From Hericium rajendrae (taxonomy: Eukaryota > Basidiomycota > Agaricomycetes > Russulales > Hericiaceae), in contig CM065878.1 of NCBI GenBank assembly GCA_033439255.1, positions 2,666,001-2,730,000 of the forward strand: a DNA stretch of 64,000 nt, written 5' to 3'. The notes beneath the pieces are model-generated. The model saw only the letters and a list, made by a program, of their open reading frames with translations, ran no database searches and was not told the DNA's origin. The position numbers and the translations under genes are program-made. Below, in pieces: positions 11,480 through 23,444 of this stretch (position 1 is the first letter of the stretch; each line of letters begins with the position of its first letter).

Positions 11480-13347
11480 ATGCTTCAGAGTCGCTCACTA
11501 CTCTTCCTCTTGTCTGCGTTGGCTGTTCAGGAAACCTGGTCCTTCCCAAACGTCAATAACGTTCCGTTGGGAGGAAGAGGTGCGAGCTCGTCTTCCCGGC
11601 TTTCGCCTTCGTCACGAGAACGATATACTCCCCGTACGAAGAGAAGCACGAGCAGTAACGCGACCGGGAGTAGCACGAATTCATCTAGCACAAATTCGTC
11701 GAACATCTTATGGATCATTCAGGACACATTTGATGGCAGCAATTTCTTCGAGTGCGTAATATGTCCATTTTCTGATTTGGAACAAACATTCATGGTCATA
11801 TTCCAGCGAGTTCGGATTCTACTCCGGTGATGATCCCACCCAGTGAGTATACCCCTTCGTTCCATGCACAAATTAGGCTCATGCTAATCTCAGTGGAACC
11901 GTCGAGTAATGCTCATTCAAAAACATGGACCTTGCATGCATTGATGGAGTTGAATCAGCTATGTGAACAGCAGCACAGCATTCGCAAACCGATTAGCGTA
12001 TGTGGACAACAGCAGCAAGATCATCATGAAAGGCGATGATACAAACTGGTTGCCGGCTGGTGCGAATCGGCAGAGGTGCGTGCCTCATTGAAATCTTGTT
12101 CCAAGTCAAGCTGAAACCGCTCCATAGCGTTCGGGTTTCTAGCTATGCCCAGTACAACGGCGGTCTGTTCATTTTGGATGTTAATAGAGCGCCGTGGGGT
12201 TGTGGTGCGTTTTTTCCTCTTGCCTGTCATAGGCAATCAATTTCATATGTGCTGCTTAGGTGTTTGGCCTGCTTTCTGGACTCTGGGGAATGGAGTCTGG
12301 CCCTATGTTCGTGTATGCCTGTTTTCAAGCTGTGTTGCGACAACTGATGCATATCCCTAGACCGGAGAAAGTCGATATTATAGAAGGCGTGCACGATAAT
12401 GAACACAATCAAGTGACATGGCACACGTCGCCAGGTACGCAACTAGCTCATTGCGTTGAACGAGTTCTCACAGCGAACCCAGGTTGTACTTTGACGCCAA
12501 CAGCCAACTTCACCGGCACTATAGTGGTAGATCATATGTAGAATCATGGCTTGCTTGAACTCATATTTTGGTCTTCAGGGTCAGAACAATCAGCCCAACC
12601 TAGATTGCCGAGGCACCAATAATGGGCCTGGGTGCGGGATCACAGAGTGGAGTAGGGCCTCTTACGGCCCTACTTTCGATGCACAAGGTGGTGGAGTCTT
12701 CGCTATGAAATGGGACCAAGATGGCATTGCTGTTTGTGAGTCATACCATTCGCGTCCACCTTTTCCTCGTCCTGACATTATGCAGGGTCATTTTATAGAG
12801 TCGCTGTTCCGCAGGATATTGTCAACCAGGCACCAAATCCTTCCCAATGGGGCGCTCCTGTTGCTGCCTTGGAGCCTGGAAACTGTAATCCATTCCAATA
12901 CTTCGCAAACCACTCAATCGTCTTTGGTATGTCTGCTGTGCTTTGATCAACGTTTGGAACGTAGCTAAGAATATTACGTCAGATATCACTTTCTGTGGTA
13001 ACTCGCGCTTTTTCTCTTGAAGCTTCCGGTCCTGATTTGCTAGGTGATTGGGCTGGTAATTCATACGCTACATCCGGCTGTCCTGGAACATGTAGCGACC
13101 GCCTCATGGATCCGTCGAACTTCGTGGTAAGTGAGACACGCAAACTGCACTTTTTAAGGTACTGATTTGATGTTTGGTTGTATAGAACGCATCCTGGGAC
13201 ATCAATACGGTCAAAGTTTATCGAAGACAGGATATAACTGGTACCATTTCCGGTGCAATCCGCGACCAATGTGTTGGTTTGGCTGCCACCGTGGGCATTG
13301 CAATCACAGCTGCTATCAGTGCAATCGTCTCGCTCGTATTGTTTTAG
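11480..13347 (+). CDS. GH16 endo-beta-glucanase-like secreted protein, frame broken at the active site
   Basis: A signal peptide (MLQSRSLLFLLSALAVQETW) and Ser/Asn-rich linker lead into a GH16 fold: DTFDGSNFFDEFGFYSGDDP, GTVDYVNSSTAFANRLAYV, GDDTNWLPAGANRQSVRVSS, GGLFILDVNRAPWGCGVWPA, FWTLGNGVWPY, then the catalytic motif, GCGITEWSRASYGPTFDAQG, WSFYRVAVPQDIVNQAP, GNCNPFQYFANHSIVFDITF and a hydrophobic tail typical of GPI or membrane anchoring. About ten introns all splice in phase. The one exception is the catalytic exon (from 12361). It reads GGA-GAA-A-GTC-GAT-ATT-ATA-GAA, one A too many (AAA at 12368-12370) for GEVDIIEG, the GH16 ExDxxE site. Either the gene is dead or the base is an error. 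GH16 enzymes of this type act on beta-1,3/1,4-glucans of the wall or substrate. Confidence 0.85.
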
Positions 13348-13521
13348 ATGGATATTTTGTACACAATGAACCACTCGATACCTCTCCTACATACCTACTC
13401 ACCTACTCACGTACCCACATACCTTTACGACTTGATCACGACTGGATGATGGTATTACTCAGACGATCTGGAAGCACGATATCATGAGGATCTTATGTAT
13501 TCGTACAATCGTACATGACGA

Positions 13522-14955
13522 TTACAACTTCATTTTCCATATTCTATTCTCGATTCCTTCGTCCGCAGCTAGCCCGCCGAGGAAAAGAGGCTCTGCGAAA
13601 CTCGCCCGTAATGGTGTAACGCTCACGAAGCCCTTCATTATCGCCCACCCATCGGATCCCTCTGGTAATAATGCCTCATCCGGCGTGATCAGCCCTTTCA
13701 TTTCGGGCGAGAACTTGAAAACGAGGTGGTTGTCTGCATGGTTTGTTTGGGGAGCACTGCGCTCCAACCACGGGGCCGGAGATTCCGACGCGGTGTCAGC
13801 GTCGGGCCCGCCGATCGAAACAGTGCGCGCCAAGGCAGCCCGTTGCGAATTGGTGTGCGCTTTGAAGAGACTGCCGTAAGTATTCCGCCACATTCGGGTC
13901 CAACAGATCTGCAGGCCCTCCTCGTGAAGGAGGCGCTCTATCATGGGTATGTTCACACTGTAAAGATCAACTTCGTCGTTGCGTAGTCCGCCCATGTCTT
14001 CTCCCCAGTTGTTCCACAGATGGCTGACTATGCGCATCGATAGGGAATGCGCGGGCTCAAACCATGTTGACGGAGTGGGATGGATGACCGTGCCGTAGGA
14101 CAACGCGATGGAACGCGTCCCAGACAAGGAAGAGGATAGCGCGGCGCCTATGGTACCCGAGGACAGTGCGAAAGCGGCTTATGCACGTGAAGGATACATG
14201 AGCCATCGCAAGGGCTATCATTGGCTTAAGCTCACCAGATGTGTTGCGTCCAAGATTAGGTCCTGATAGCTATATGAATCGGATTATTAAGCGTACACTA
14301 CCATCAGGCAATACGCACCAAAAGGTCGATTTCTCCAGGATACATATTATGAAGGGCTATATTAGCGCATGTTGCTGGGGTCTATTTCGGAGAGGTCGTG
14401 ATCGTGATTTCTGCTGCGGCGGAGATGTGGCCTTACCCCATCCAGGAGAATCCATTCAGCGACTTCACCATCTTTCAGCGGTCGCGATGATTCCGAAACC
14501 TCTCCCTTCCCATCTGAAGATAAAAAAAAAATTCAGCACTCAGAATTATAGCGACATGATACAGTGGGGTGATTACCAGGATCCTTGGGATAGTAGTACC
14601 TTCCCTGTATGATGTCTGTGATCTGATACGCCTTGCCTGAAGCAAAATGATTATGTTCCATTTATGATGATGAAGATACCACATCTACCTACCGATCCAA
14701 GATTTCTGCGAGCTTGGAATGACAACGCGAACGTTCCATCCTGCCATAGACAATGATTAGATGACCCTGTGATGTGTATCAGACTACGCACCAAGATCTC
14801 TGGTCAGATGATGAAATAGTCCGTAGATGTAGGGAGAAGCAGGACCGGGGGGTCCATCATCATTCTGCATGATAGATATTCATTTCCATTGAGCGCGGGT
14901 ATATTTCGTGAAAGAATCTCACCGTGAGGAGCACAGTAGGCTTTCGTGTGGCCAT
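13522..14955 (-). CDS. SurE-family 5'-nucleotidase/phosphatase
   Basis: Read from ATG at 14955: MATRKPTVLLTNDDGPPGPA, where NDDG is the SurE metal-binding start. Then SQKSWIGKAYQITDIIQGRY, GEVAEWILLDGTPATCANIA, LLLSGPNLGRNTSAAFALSS and GTIGAALSSSLSGTRSIALS follow, ending with FEPAHSLSMRIVSHLWNNWG, EVDLYSVNIPMIERL and a C-terminal tail to 13522. At least seven short introns. Both sequence hallmarks of SurE (NDDG and SGPNxGRN) are intact. SurE enzymes remove phosphate from nucleoside monophosphates; in yeast the domain is the N-terminal part of Pby1. No tubulin-tyrosine-ligase domain follows here, so this is a stand-alone SurE. Its 3' end converges with the GH16 gene 175 bp away. Confidence 0.88.
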
Positions 14956-15153
14956 GACAGAATGGTGGAACTACGGAAACGATGATCAAGAGATTGCCTA
15001 AGATCGGCCCATATCGCGTCCCTGTCACAGCACGTGCATTGTGTCACACCGCGTATTGTTTCCGTTCGACTTTTGGTCAATCGACTACGCGCTCTTTAGC
15101 TGTCGTCTTGTCGCATCCTCCTTCATCTATAGGCTACTCTTCTTCGAGCAGAT

Positions 15154-16672
15154 ATGCCAACACCGTACGAACTCGAGAGACTAGAGAATATCAAGAGGAA
15201 CAGAGCATTGCTAGAGGCGCTCGACATCGAGCAGTACAAACCACCCAAGCCAGCTCAACCGGAGAAGCGCAAAGTTACGAAGAAAAGAAAGGCCTCGCCT
15301 ACTGTCACCACTGAAGAGAGTCCCGACCCAGTCAAATCGCCTCGCACCGATGCTTCTGACTCATTCGCAACCGGGCTTCGTCGAAGCCAACGGAACGCAG
15401 GCAAGACTATCGACTATCTCTCGATCAAGGAGCAGAGACAGCCGCTTCTCGTGTCAAAGATAGGTATCGACCACGAAACTGAACCGAATCGTCGGTCTGG
15501 AAAACGAATGCATGATCCGTATGTATTCGTTTTATCGTGGCAGCGACGAAACTAATTCATCGTCATTAGGAAGGTTTTTGGTTCTATCCCTGGTGTCGAA
15601 GTTGGTACCTGGTGGGAGACGAGGTGTGCATCTTCAATCCTTCCCTCAGGCATTGTCTGACTAGGAGCCAGGGAGGATTGTAGCAACGACGCTATACATG
15701 CGTGAGCTCTCCTCTACCGCTATCAACGATTTGTGTTCATCAGGTCGACAGTCCATGGGTTGGTGGAATTTCGGGGTCGTCTTCGGGTGCATATTCGATT
15801 GCATTATCTGGAGGCTACGAAGATGACGTGGATTTGGGCTACGCGTTGTAGGTCCGCAACTCCATAAATGGGCCCGCGCTGACGCCCGTATGCTTGCCAG
15901 TACCTTCACGGGCTCTGGTCAGTAAGCTGTAGTGTCCCAAGAATCAGTGCTTATTTCATCCCAGGCGGCCGTGATCTCAAGGGAACCAAGAATGCGCCCA
16001 AGAATGTTAGTATCACTGTCATTGCTGTCGCACGCTGTCTGTTGGAAGTCTAACATGCTCGTGCTGCAGCTGCGAACCGCCCCGCAAAGCTCGAACCAAA
16101 CGTTCGAAAATCATTTCAACATGGCTCTCAAGGTGATTACTCTCCTAAACCGTCTACATGTGTGGCCCTTGACTCCGTGTTAGAAATCATCAGAAACCAA
16201 GAAGCCAGTCCGGGTCATTCGTGGGTATAAACTGAACTCGCCTTATGCACCGACCGAAGGGTAAGTGCACTGTCTCCAGTTCGAGATATTTGTGCTTACG
16301 TCGTTGCCGCCAGTTATCGCTATGACGGGCTGTACATAGTAGCCAAGGTATGTTCGCATGTGTATATTTTGCTCAGGCTGTATCTCATCGGCATACTACA
16401 GGCCTGGAGGGAGAAAGGGATGAATGCGAAGGGATTTCTTGTTTGCAAGTTTGCATTGCAGGTAATTGTACTCAAACTCTATGAGAATCGCACTGATGGT
16501 AGTCGTTCTCGTCATATAGCGACTTCCGGGCCAACCACCTCTCCCTTCTCGCACGAAGGACGAAATAGGAGGAGATTCTGCTGATGACAACGAAGGCTCC
16601 GCCGATGGCAAAGAGAACTCCGCCGAAGGCGACGGTGATTCTGGTGACGGTAGTGCATCCCCAAGCAACTAA
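15154..16672 (+). CDS. SRA-YDG domain protein (candidate methyl-DNA reader)
   Basis: The first exon (15154-15521) codes a basic, charged N terminus (MPTPYELERLENIKRNRALL; TGLRRSQRNAGKTIDYLS). The SRA domain then runs across several short exons: KVFGSIPGVEVGTWWETR, the exon with ISSG-GAYSIALSGGYEDDVDL, YAFTFTGSGGRDLKGTKNAP, QSSNQTFENHFNMALK, PVRVIRGYKLNSPYAPTEG and YRYDGLYIVAKAWREKGMNA, ending FLVCKFALQRLPGQPP and an acidic tail to TAA at 16672. GSIPGVEVG and YRYDGLY are the hallmark SRA-YDG segments. In UHRF1 and plant SUVH proteins this domain flips out and recognises 5-methylcytosine. There is no RING, PHD or SET domain, so the protein is small (about 300 residues). It is worth noting beside the CpG-depleted repeats later in the window. 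Confidence 0.85.
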
Positions 16673-17220
16673 TGACGCCATTGTGCGGTCCTTGCTGCAT
16701 GCTATATATGTGGACGTGTTTCTTGCTAACGCTCTATATGCCGCGACTCCTTGCTTTATTATATGCTGTCCTGTTGCTCCTAGTCATGCTCTCCTTTTAT
16801 CACCGTCTGCTGTAGTTTCTGTCCTCATATATCTTTCATCACGCATATATTTGTCTTTCAGTATCTACCATGGTTGCATCTGTACTTAATCGCCTTACTT
16901 CCCTACTTGCGGCTTTTTTCGTCTTAGGCATCGAGCTGGTCTTGTACAGTCATAACTTATCATAAGTACCCTCAGCTATATGGGGTATCTCACACGCACG
17001 AGCCATGGGCACTGGACAGTATGGTCGAGGTCCGAGCTGGTCCGAGTAACTGCCGGTTGTCGAGATGACAGATCGGCGCTCATGTGCCTGATGGGCGTAC
17101 TGTGACTGCAGCATCCTTTGAGAGAACGCTGTCATCTTCGCCCGAACTTCCCAGTCGAAAAAGAAAAAAAGCCGTCCTCTCACTTCCCGGGCATTCATAG
17201 CCCTTACCACTCCTTTCAAA
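16673..17220. other. Intergenic
   Basis: T-rich stretch (16,740-16,930) followed by the upstream region of the DPBB gene. No gene seen. Confidence 0.4.
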
Positions 17221-18276
17221 ATGCGTTCTTTTGTCAACATGCTGTCTTTACTCTTCTTCTCCGCCTATTGGCTCCTTCAACTGCAACCGGCCGCCGCGGC
17301 CCATCAAACCCGTTCATTAGGACAACGTAGCCGCCATGTGTTGCTCTCCGCCAATGATACCCGCGCCGTTGAGAAGCGAGATGGTGCGCAGTTCACGCAC
17401 TTTGCACCAGGACTGTGAGTTGCTGTTGGAGGACTCCATTGGTCGACTTTGTCTTGATCGCTGAGGCTTTGTAGGGGAGCATGTGGAAAATACAACAGCG
17501 CCTCAGACTTGGTGTGTATTCTTCAATGCGGTATGAGTTGTTTCGTGAAGCAAAGCTAACTTCAAATTATTTTGCCTCCGCGTGGGTAGATCGTTGCCCT
17601 CAACGCGCAGGTGAGGGAAATGTGATTTTTCTGGTGAGAAATTAGTCTAAGCGCATGCCCGACCCAGCAATGGGACGGCGGTTCTCACTGCTTCAAGACG
17701 ATCACGGTTTCGTACCAGGGTAAAAGCGTCCAAGCCCAGATCACCGACGAGGTGCAGTGTCATTCCTTCTCGTCGGCAAATTTCAAATAGGGCTTACCCG
17801 GCGTACGCCAGTGCATGGGCTGCCCTTATAACGGACTAGATCTGAGTCCCGCCACCTTCTCCGCCCTTGCGGAAATAGGGCTCGATGAGATGGTTGGGTC
17901 GTGGTCCTTCGGCAGCGGCGGGGGTGACGATGCTCCCGACAAGACTACGACTCAGGCTCCGGCGTCGACCTCGCACAAGCCGAGCCCTAGTCCTTCATCT
18001 TCGCCCACGCCCACGCCCATATCCACCACGACTCGCGAACAGCCAAGCAGCACATCAACCACACATACCACGCAAACGTCCGCCAGCACCAGCACCAGCT
18101 CCACGCCCTCGCCGTCCCCCAGGTCGTCTTTGCAGTCGACGACGTCGATCGCTCCCTCGTCCGGCAGTGCTGCCAGTGCGCCTACTTCCACATCTCTTCC
18201 CGATGAATTCCTGGCCTTGGTGAACATGGCGGTCGTCCAATTCGGAGATATCATCCAGTATGGCCTCAAGATTTGA
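17221..18276 (+). CDS. Secreted double-psi beta-barrel (RlpA/barwin-like) protein with Ser/Thr-rich tail
   Basis: Start MRSFVNMLSLLFFSAYWLLQ gives a signal peptide cut near PAAAA. A VEKR site at about residue 55 is a likely Kex2 cleavage. The domain follows across four introns: FAPGLGACGKYNSASDL, IVALNAQQWDGGSHCFKTIT, VSYQGKSVQAQITDE and CMGCPYNGLDLSPATFSALA. GACGxY, the paired Cys and the D-L-S-P-x-x-F ending are those of small expansin-like or cerato-platanin-related DPBB proteins of fungi. The last ~130 residues are Ser/Thr/Pro-rich and probably O-glycosylated. No catalytic activity is established for such proteins; they are thought to act on cell walls. Confidence 0.85.
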
Positions 18277-18588
18277 TAGTGTCTGGGTTCTTTGCCTTCT
18301 TCGGTTTGGTGTCTGTCTCTTTGAAATCATTGTTGTTTATTTATTCGGTTCTGTTGTCTGAATCTGGTACCACACGATAGTACCATTCCTCTCTTTTGGG
18401 GTTTCTTGTGGTGTTGAATGTATCGCATTGACACCGTCGTTATTCTTGGTATTTCTACCCCCACGTCGTCCCCTTGTGGGCCGTAACGTCTCGACTCCGG
18501 CGATACAGTGAAATGCGTGACAAAATGATACAGCAAATCTTCCTACATATCAGCCTTCTTGGTTGCAATGTTGATGCTACAGTATTCC
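18277..18588. other. Intergenic, convergent 3' flanks
   Basis: About 310 bases between two stop codons on opposite strands; nothing else seen. Confidence 0.4.
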
Positions 18589-19935
18589 CTAAAACTCTTC
18601 GATCGCATCACGAACAATACACACGAACTCATCCATCTCGTTCACGGGACCTGTCCGTCGCGAAGCCTTCCACAGCCGGTAAACTCCACGAATGGCCTCA
18701 CTAACACCGTCCATCGGTACCTCTGCGTCTTGTCCTCTGCTGTGTCGCAGGAACGACACATCATGTGTTTTCTGCGGTCGTGGGGATAGAATGTCCTTTC
18801 CTTCTCCTTCACGTCCCTCTGGCTGGCCGTTCGACGAAGGATGGTCGTCACCACCGTTTTTTGTATACAGCTGGGTTGCTAGTGACAGCGTATCGCTCTC
18901 CTCGTCGAGCGCTTGGGCTTCCGTTGTCTCCCACTCCTTTAATTTCGAGGATGGCCCACCGACCCTATTCGATGCAACATCCGATACGACCGATTCCGAT
19001 CTGGAGCCGTATCCCGAGGGAGGCCGACTATGGCGTGGAGATAAAGCGGTAAGCCGATGTGACAGCATATGTGGGCAAGGCGGGACGTCTCGTGAGGGTG
19101 GAATATGGGGACGGAAGGAAATAGGGGGAATCAGCAGGGGCTCGTTCGGTCGGAATATGGTGTGCATGCTCGTGTTCGGAAGCAAGATGCAGCTTGCGCT
19201 TGGCTTTTTGCACGGGCGAGGGGATGGTGGAGTCCGCAGAGCCTGTGCTCAAACCAGTGAGCAGACGGTTAATTATTTGGGTGGGAGACGTACCTTGAAC
19301 TGAGGCATATTGGGCCCAGTAGGCGTCCTCGCCAAGTTCGGAGCCAGCTTTACTGGCCACATTTCTGCTCAATCTGGGACTGGCATCCTCGTCATGCGCG
19401 CCATACAAATTCCAATAGTCATCGCCCTCGCCTTTATCGGAGTGATCTCCGTCTGAAGCATGATTAGTGGCAACAGTAGCAAACGATGCGTCGACGTCGC
19501 TGCCGACCAGGGCCTGATCCAAGGAGGCATGACTCCCAGGAGGGAAGGGCATGAGATTAGCGTCGTGGTATCTCCAACTTTCCTCTCCGTCCCATTGGAA
19601 GACCAGCCTCAACCCATGGTCTCCAGAGGGGAGATGTGAACATGCGCATAGGAGTGCTCAGCATCGGAGGTGTAATGAATTGGGAAACTGGCCAATGTCT
19701 CGTCATCGATGGCGGTAGGCAGCGCTTCGAGCAGCTCGATGGCGTGGTCGCGATTAACGTGTGCCCAGCATAAGTAGTTGGCAGAATCATGGAAGGAAAT
19801 GTTGAGGAAGTGATGTCTCTGGAAAAGAGCTGTCGAGAGAAGGTGTGGGGGTATGGGCTCGTCAAGTTCCGACGGCGGAGAGATGTACTGTAACGTCAAA
19901 TTGATGTGATACGGCAGGAGCGGTGTGGGACGCAT
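18589..19935 (-). CDS. Uncharacterised protein resembling a basidiomycete family, frame broken twice
   Basis: From ATG 19935: MRPTPLLPYHINLTLQYISP, a segment LFQRHHFLNISFHDSANYLC, then IHYTSDAEHSYAHVHIS. The frame shifts at a GGG (19613-19615): with one more G it continues ETMGLRLVFQWDGEESWRYH. It proceeds through GEGDDYWNLYG and GEDAYWAQYASVQG to an intron (about 19,245-19,295) and ADSTIPSPVQK. A second shift at five A's (19205-19209) is needed to reach LLIPPISFRPHIPPSRD and MLSHRLTALSPRHSRPPSGYG. It ends with a helical segment SEAIRGVYRLWKASRR and the stop at 18589. From memory the order of blocks (DAEHxYAHV, LVFQWDG, DDYWNxYG, DAYWAxYSSVQG, a C-terminal helix) fits a conserved but unnamed basidiomycete protein. 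No function can be assigned. Confidence 0.65.
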
Positions 19936-20209
19936 TGTTAAAGGCTTTCGGGTCGGACTGGGAGAATAGAAAGATTTATAGGGAGCGGTGGGAGTTCAGT
20001 CCAGTCGCGTCCGATTCAGGTCGCGAGTTTATGCTCCGCCCACGTGAGCCCCTTCGCCACCGCCGTGTTCCCAAGCGCTGTGCTCGACCACCACAACCAC
20101 CTTCAGTCTGCCTTCAAATCTCCCTATACCACCCCGTTCATCGTAGTTCTTGACGGGAGTTCATATACCCATCGCACTCCTTTTCAATTGTGACCCATCT
20201 GCTATCGCC

Positions 20210-20783
20210 ATGCGTGTACCCGCTCTCTTTGCAGTCCTGTTCACGCCTCTGGTCGTTCTAGCGCAGGTCGGTTTCCAATCCGAGTCGAGACCACTTTCAT
20301 ATTAGCTGAACTTCTATCGCATAGAATAACAACAATACCAGCAACGGCGGTAACTCGCAATCCGTCCAAGTCTCCACGTCCTTCTCGCAAGGCATCTCTT
20401 TCGACGGTAACCGCCAACCACATACCGTATCCCAACCAGTCGCCGTCACCATCACACAAGCGGCGTCTCCTGCGCCATCGTCCAATTCCACCGGCAACTC
20501 GACGGACTCAGGAAACTCGACGACGTCGGGGAACTCTACCACAAATGGAAACTCCACATCCACCCAGCCCACTTCGACTGGCCCTCTGCCCACCGCTCCT
20601 ACGGATGTTGACGGTGGAGGCAACGGCGTTCACGGTGCTCCAATGCCTGGTCAGTCAGGATCGAATGGTGAATTCGGTCCGGGCGACGGGTACACCACGA
20701 GTGGCGTCATGGCAGTGGAACGGAACGCGATCCTTGTGAGTCTGGCAGGGATGGTGGTAGGAGGAGCATTGGCGGTGTGGTAA
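20210..20783 (+). CDS. Small Ser/Asn/Gly-rich GPI-type cell-wall protein
   Basis: Two exons: MRVPALFAVLFTPLVVLAQ (signal peptide), one intron to about 20,323, then NNNNTSNGGNSQSVQVSTSF and a low-complexity region with GNSTDSGNSTTSGNSTTNGN repeats rich in N-glycosylation sites (NST). The C terminus (GDGYTTSG...VERNAILVSLAGMVVGGALA) is a small-residue site followed by a hydrophobic tail, as in GPI-anchored proteins. About 170 residues. Probably a structural or signalling wall protein; no enzymatic domain. Stop 20781-20783. Confidence 0.7.
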
Positions 20784-21196
20784 AGTGCATTAGCTGAAGA
20801 GGGTTTTATGTTCGAACATGGACTGGTGTTCTTTTGGATTTTATGATCATGGACAGACAGGATAGGATACTGTAGCCCTTCCAGGGCTTTTCCGAGTCCT
20901 TCCCGCAATGACTATTGACTCTTGCAGTCTCATACAATACCACGTAGTATTAGTACAGCTACTTCACGGACTACCCGAGGGTGATGCATGGTACACCTCG
21001 TTGTGAGAAACGCTTTGCTGGAGCTTTGATTTCCTGCGACGGCCTTTGTCTCCGACTATGGCAACACGACAGCGCCTCTTGTCCCAACTCTTTCACCTTC
21101 CGAGCAGAAGGCCATTGAAAACTTCTCCGTCGCGCATCGATCCGAGTCAGTATTCACTATTCTACCATCGACATCCCGACTCTGCTGCACCAGCGA
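20784..21196. other. Intergenic
   Basis: Holds the GPI-protein 3' flank and the MYG1 promoter. No other feature found. Confidence 0.4.
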
Positions 21197-22550
21197 ATGT
21201 CGACTCAAGTTGAACAGCCCGCTAAGAAACAGAAAATGGACACACAGAAAGTACGCATGTACAAGCTCTGCCATTCGCCCGCTGACATTCAGTTATCGCC
21301 ACAGGTGATTGGAACTCACAACGGCACTTTCCACTGTGACGAGGCTCTGGCTGTGTTTCTGTTGAGGCAGACAGCAGCATATAGAGATGCAGGTACAGTC
21401 CATCTACGATCACCTCGAGGAGTATCTCACCGAATGAAACTCGTGATCTAGGTCTCAAAAGAAGCAGGGACCCAAAGTCCTCGACACCTGCGATATTGTC
21501 GTCGATGTCGGTGCGGTTTATGACGAGAGCAAGCAACGCTTCGACCACCATCAACGCGGATTTGATGAAGTCTTTGGCCACGGCTTCGTCACGAAGCTGT
21601 CTTCCGCTGGGCTGATCTACAAGTACGCATTTTTATGTGTATCTCTGAAGGATTGCCACTAAGTCGTGGCTTTTAGGCACTTTGGTCAAGAGATCATCGC
21701 AAACAAGCTTGGCCTACCCGCGGATGACCCGAAAGTGCAGACTTTGTGGTTGAAGCTGTACAAAGTAGAGATATCCTCCTTATTCTTAGTCATTTCCTAG
21801 CTCACGAGCATTGTAGGAATTCATCGAAGCCATAGATGGTATCGATAATGGCGTATCGCAGTACCCGAACGACATCAGCCCCAAGTATCGCAACCGCACT
21901 GATCTTTCGAGCCGCGTCGGCTGGCTCAATCCTGCATGGAATGAACCGATCGACCCCGCTACTGTCGATGTGCGTCTCTTTGACATCGTCATATTTTCTC
22001 AAGTTTAACTCGATTCGTTTAGGCTCGATTCGCCAAGGCCTCTCAGCTTACGGGAGAAGAATTCCTCGGTCGCTTGAACTACTACGGCAAAGCCTGGCTG
22101 CCTGCTCGTGACCTCGTCGTTACAGCCCTTGACCAGAGGTTGAATATTCACGATAGTGGTCGCATCATCCTCTTTGAGCAATTTGCTCCGTGGAAGGTTA
22201 ATCATCCGACTGACTCCATCTTCATCGCAGAAACCTGACGCCCCTGTTTTTAGGAACATCTCTTCGAACTCGAAGGCGAACTCGGCATTCTGCCGTCCGC
22301 TCAGCCGTTCTACGTCATATATCCCGACGAGACGGCTGGAAACTGGCGCATCCAGGCTGTTCCCATCTCTCCCGAGAGCTTCGAGAGTCGCAAGGCGCTC
22401 CCTGAGGTCTGGCGCGGCGTGCGCGATGACGACCTATCGCGCGTCACTGGCATCGACGGGGGTATCTTCGTCCATGCCTCGGGTTTCATCGGCGGAAACA
22501 AGACCAAGGAGGGTGCGCTGAACATGGTCCTGAAAGCCCTCGATATGTGA
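21197..22550 (+). CDS. MYG1: MYG1-family DHH-like nuclease
   Basis: Start [18 protein letters not shown], then an intron and [20 protein letters not shown], the N-terminal NGxFHxDE metal motif. Later exons give [40 protein letters not shown] (the DHH motif), [64 protein letters not shown], and the C-terminal [39 protein letters not shown]. Complete and in frame; stop 22548-22550. MYG1 proteins are DHH-superfamily exoribonucleases that act on RNA in nucleus and mitochondria; the metal-binding residues are all present. Confidence 0.93.
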
Positions 22551-23444
22551 TTTTCCCGCATGGTCCAAAGTCAATTGCATCCGTCCAAAGTTCGGTACTA
22601 TGCGTTGAGCATAGTGGCAGAGTAACCCTGCAAGATCTGCGTAGCAGATTTACTCATCGCTGATGCCAGCGATTTACCTAGTTTCTAGGTAATACCAGGT
22701 AGATGGCACCTACCCTCCTGTGCTCCTAATGGAGTGATATCGGTCCCGTCCTGCGAGTCGGTTTCATGGCAGCGTGGAGATTCCTTGTACTTTTATTACG
22801 GCCATGAACCAGTTGAAATAGTGTCCACATTCAGCGTGTCCCATCTTGAGTAGCATAACCGATAACAGTCAACTGGTAGGTCATTGTTATTGGAGCCAAG
22901 TGGGTCTTGCGTCGACAAGAGGCGTGGCTGCTTGGAAAAAAACGTTGCGCTACGTGAGCGTGTGCCGCGAGTTGGCCGCGAGTGCGCGGTCTTACCGGAT
23001 CGAGGACTTCCATCTCTTCCGCATCACCGTCAACACGACGACGACGTCGCTCAATTGTTCTTCGACTCTGTCACTACATTGTTCCTCTCACATTCACCCC
23101 CCTCGTTTCATCCGCATTTTGAAATATGGAAGCGACGGACAAGGATTGTAGCTATGCGTTCGTTCACAGAAGCACAGCCGACCCGGATCCAGAACAAAGC
23201 CAAGGACTTTGCCTTGCATGTTCACCTCGAGGCCTATTGTTCTGTCTGTGTCGTCTCTACTCAAGCGATGTGTCTCAGCCTTTATAAAACCCTTTCGCAT
23301 GATGTCAACGAACTTCAGTCCCCCATCTTCTCACTGTCTTTTTCTCGACTGCAGGCAGTTGGTAGTTGTTTCTCTCGACGAGCTCTTGTTCACGCTCCTC
23401 TACGTTTTTATTGAATTTTCAACTTCATCTCTTCAAGTTCTATC
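22551..23444. other. Intergenic, with a run of small hairpins
   Basis: About 890 bases with no supported gene. The first part, probably the MYG1 3' UTR, holds the hairpins listed separately. The last part (23,300-23,444) is C/T-rich, as in fungal promoters. Confidence 0.45.
22635..22714. repeat. Four consecutive small inverted repeats
   Basis: ATCTGC-gta-GCAGAT (22635-22649), ATCGCTG-atgc-CAGCGAT (22656-22673), ACCTAG-ttt-CTAGGT (22676-22690) and GGTAG-N7-CTACC (22698-22714) follow one another with 6, 2 and 7 bases between them. They start 85 bases after the MYG1 stop codon and would fold as a row of stem-loops in its 3' UTR. Confidence 0.7.
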
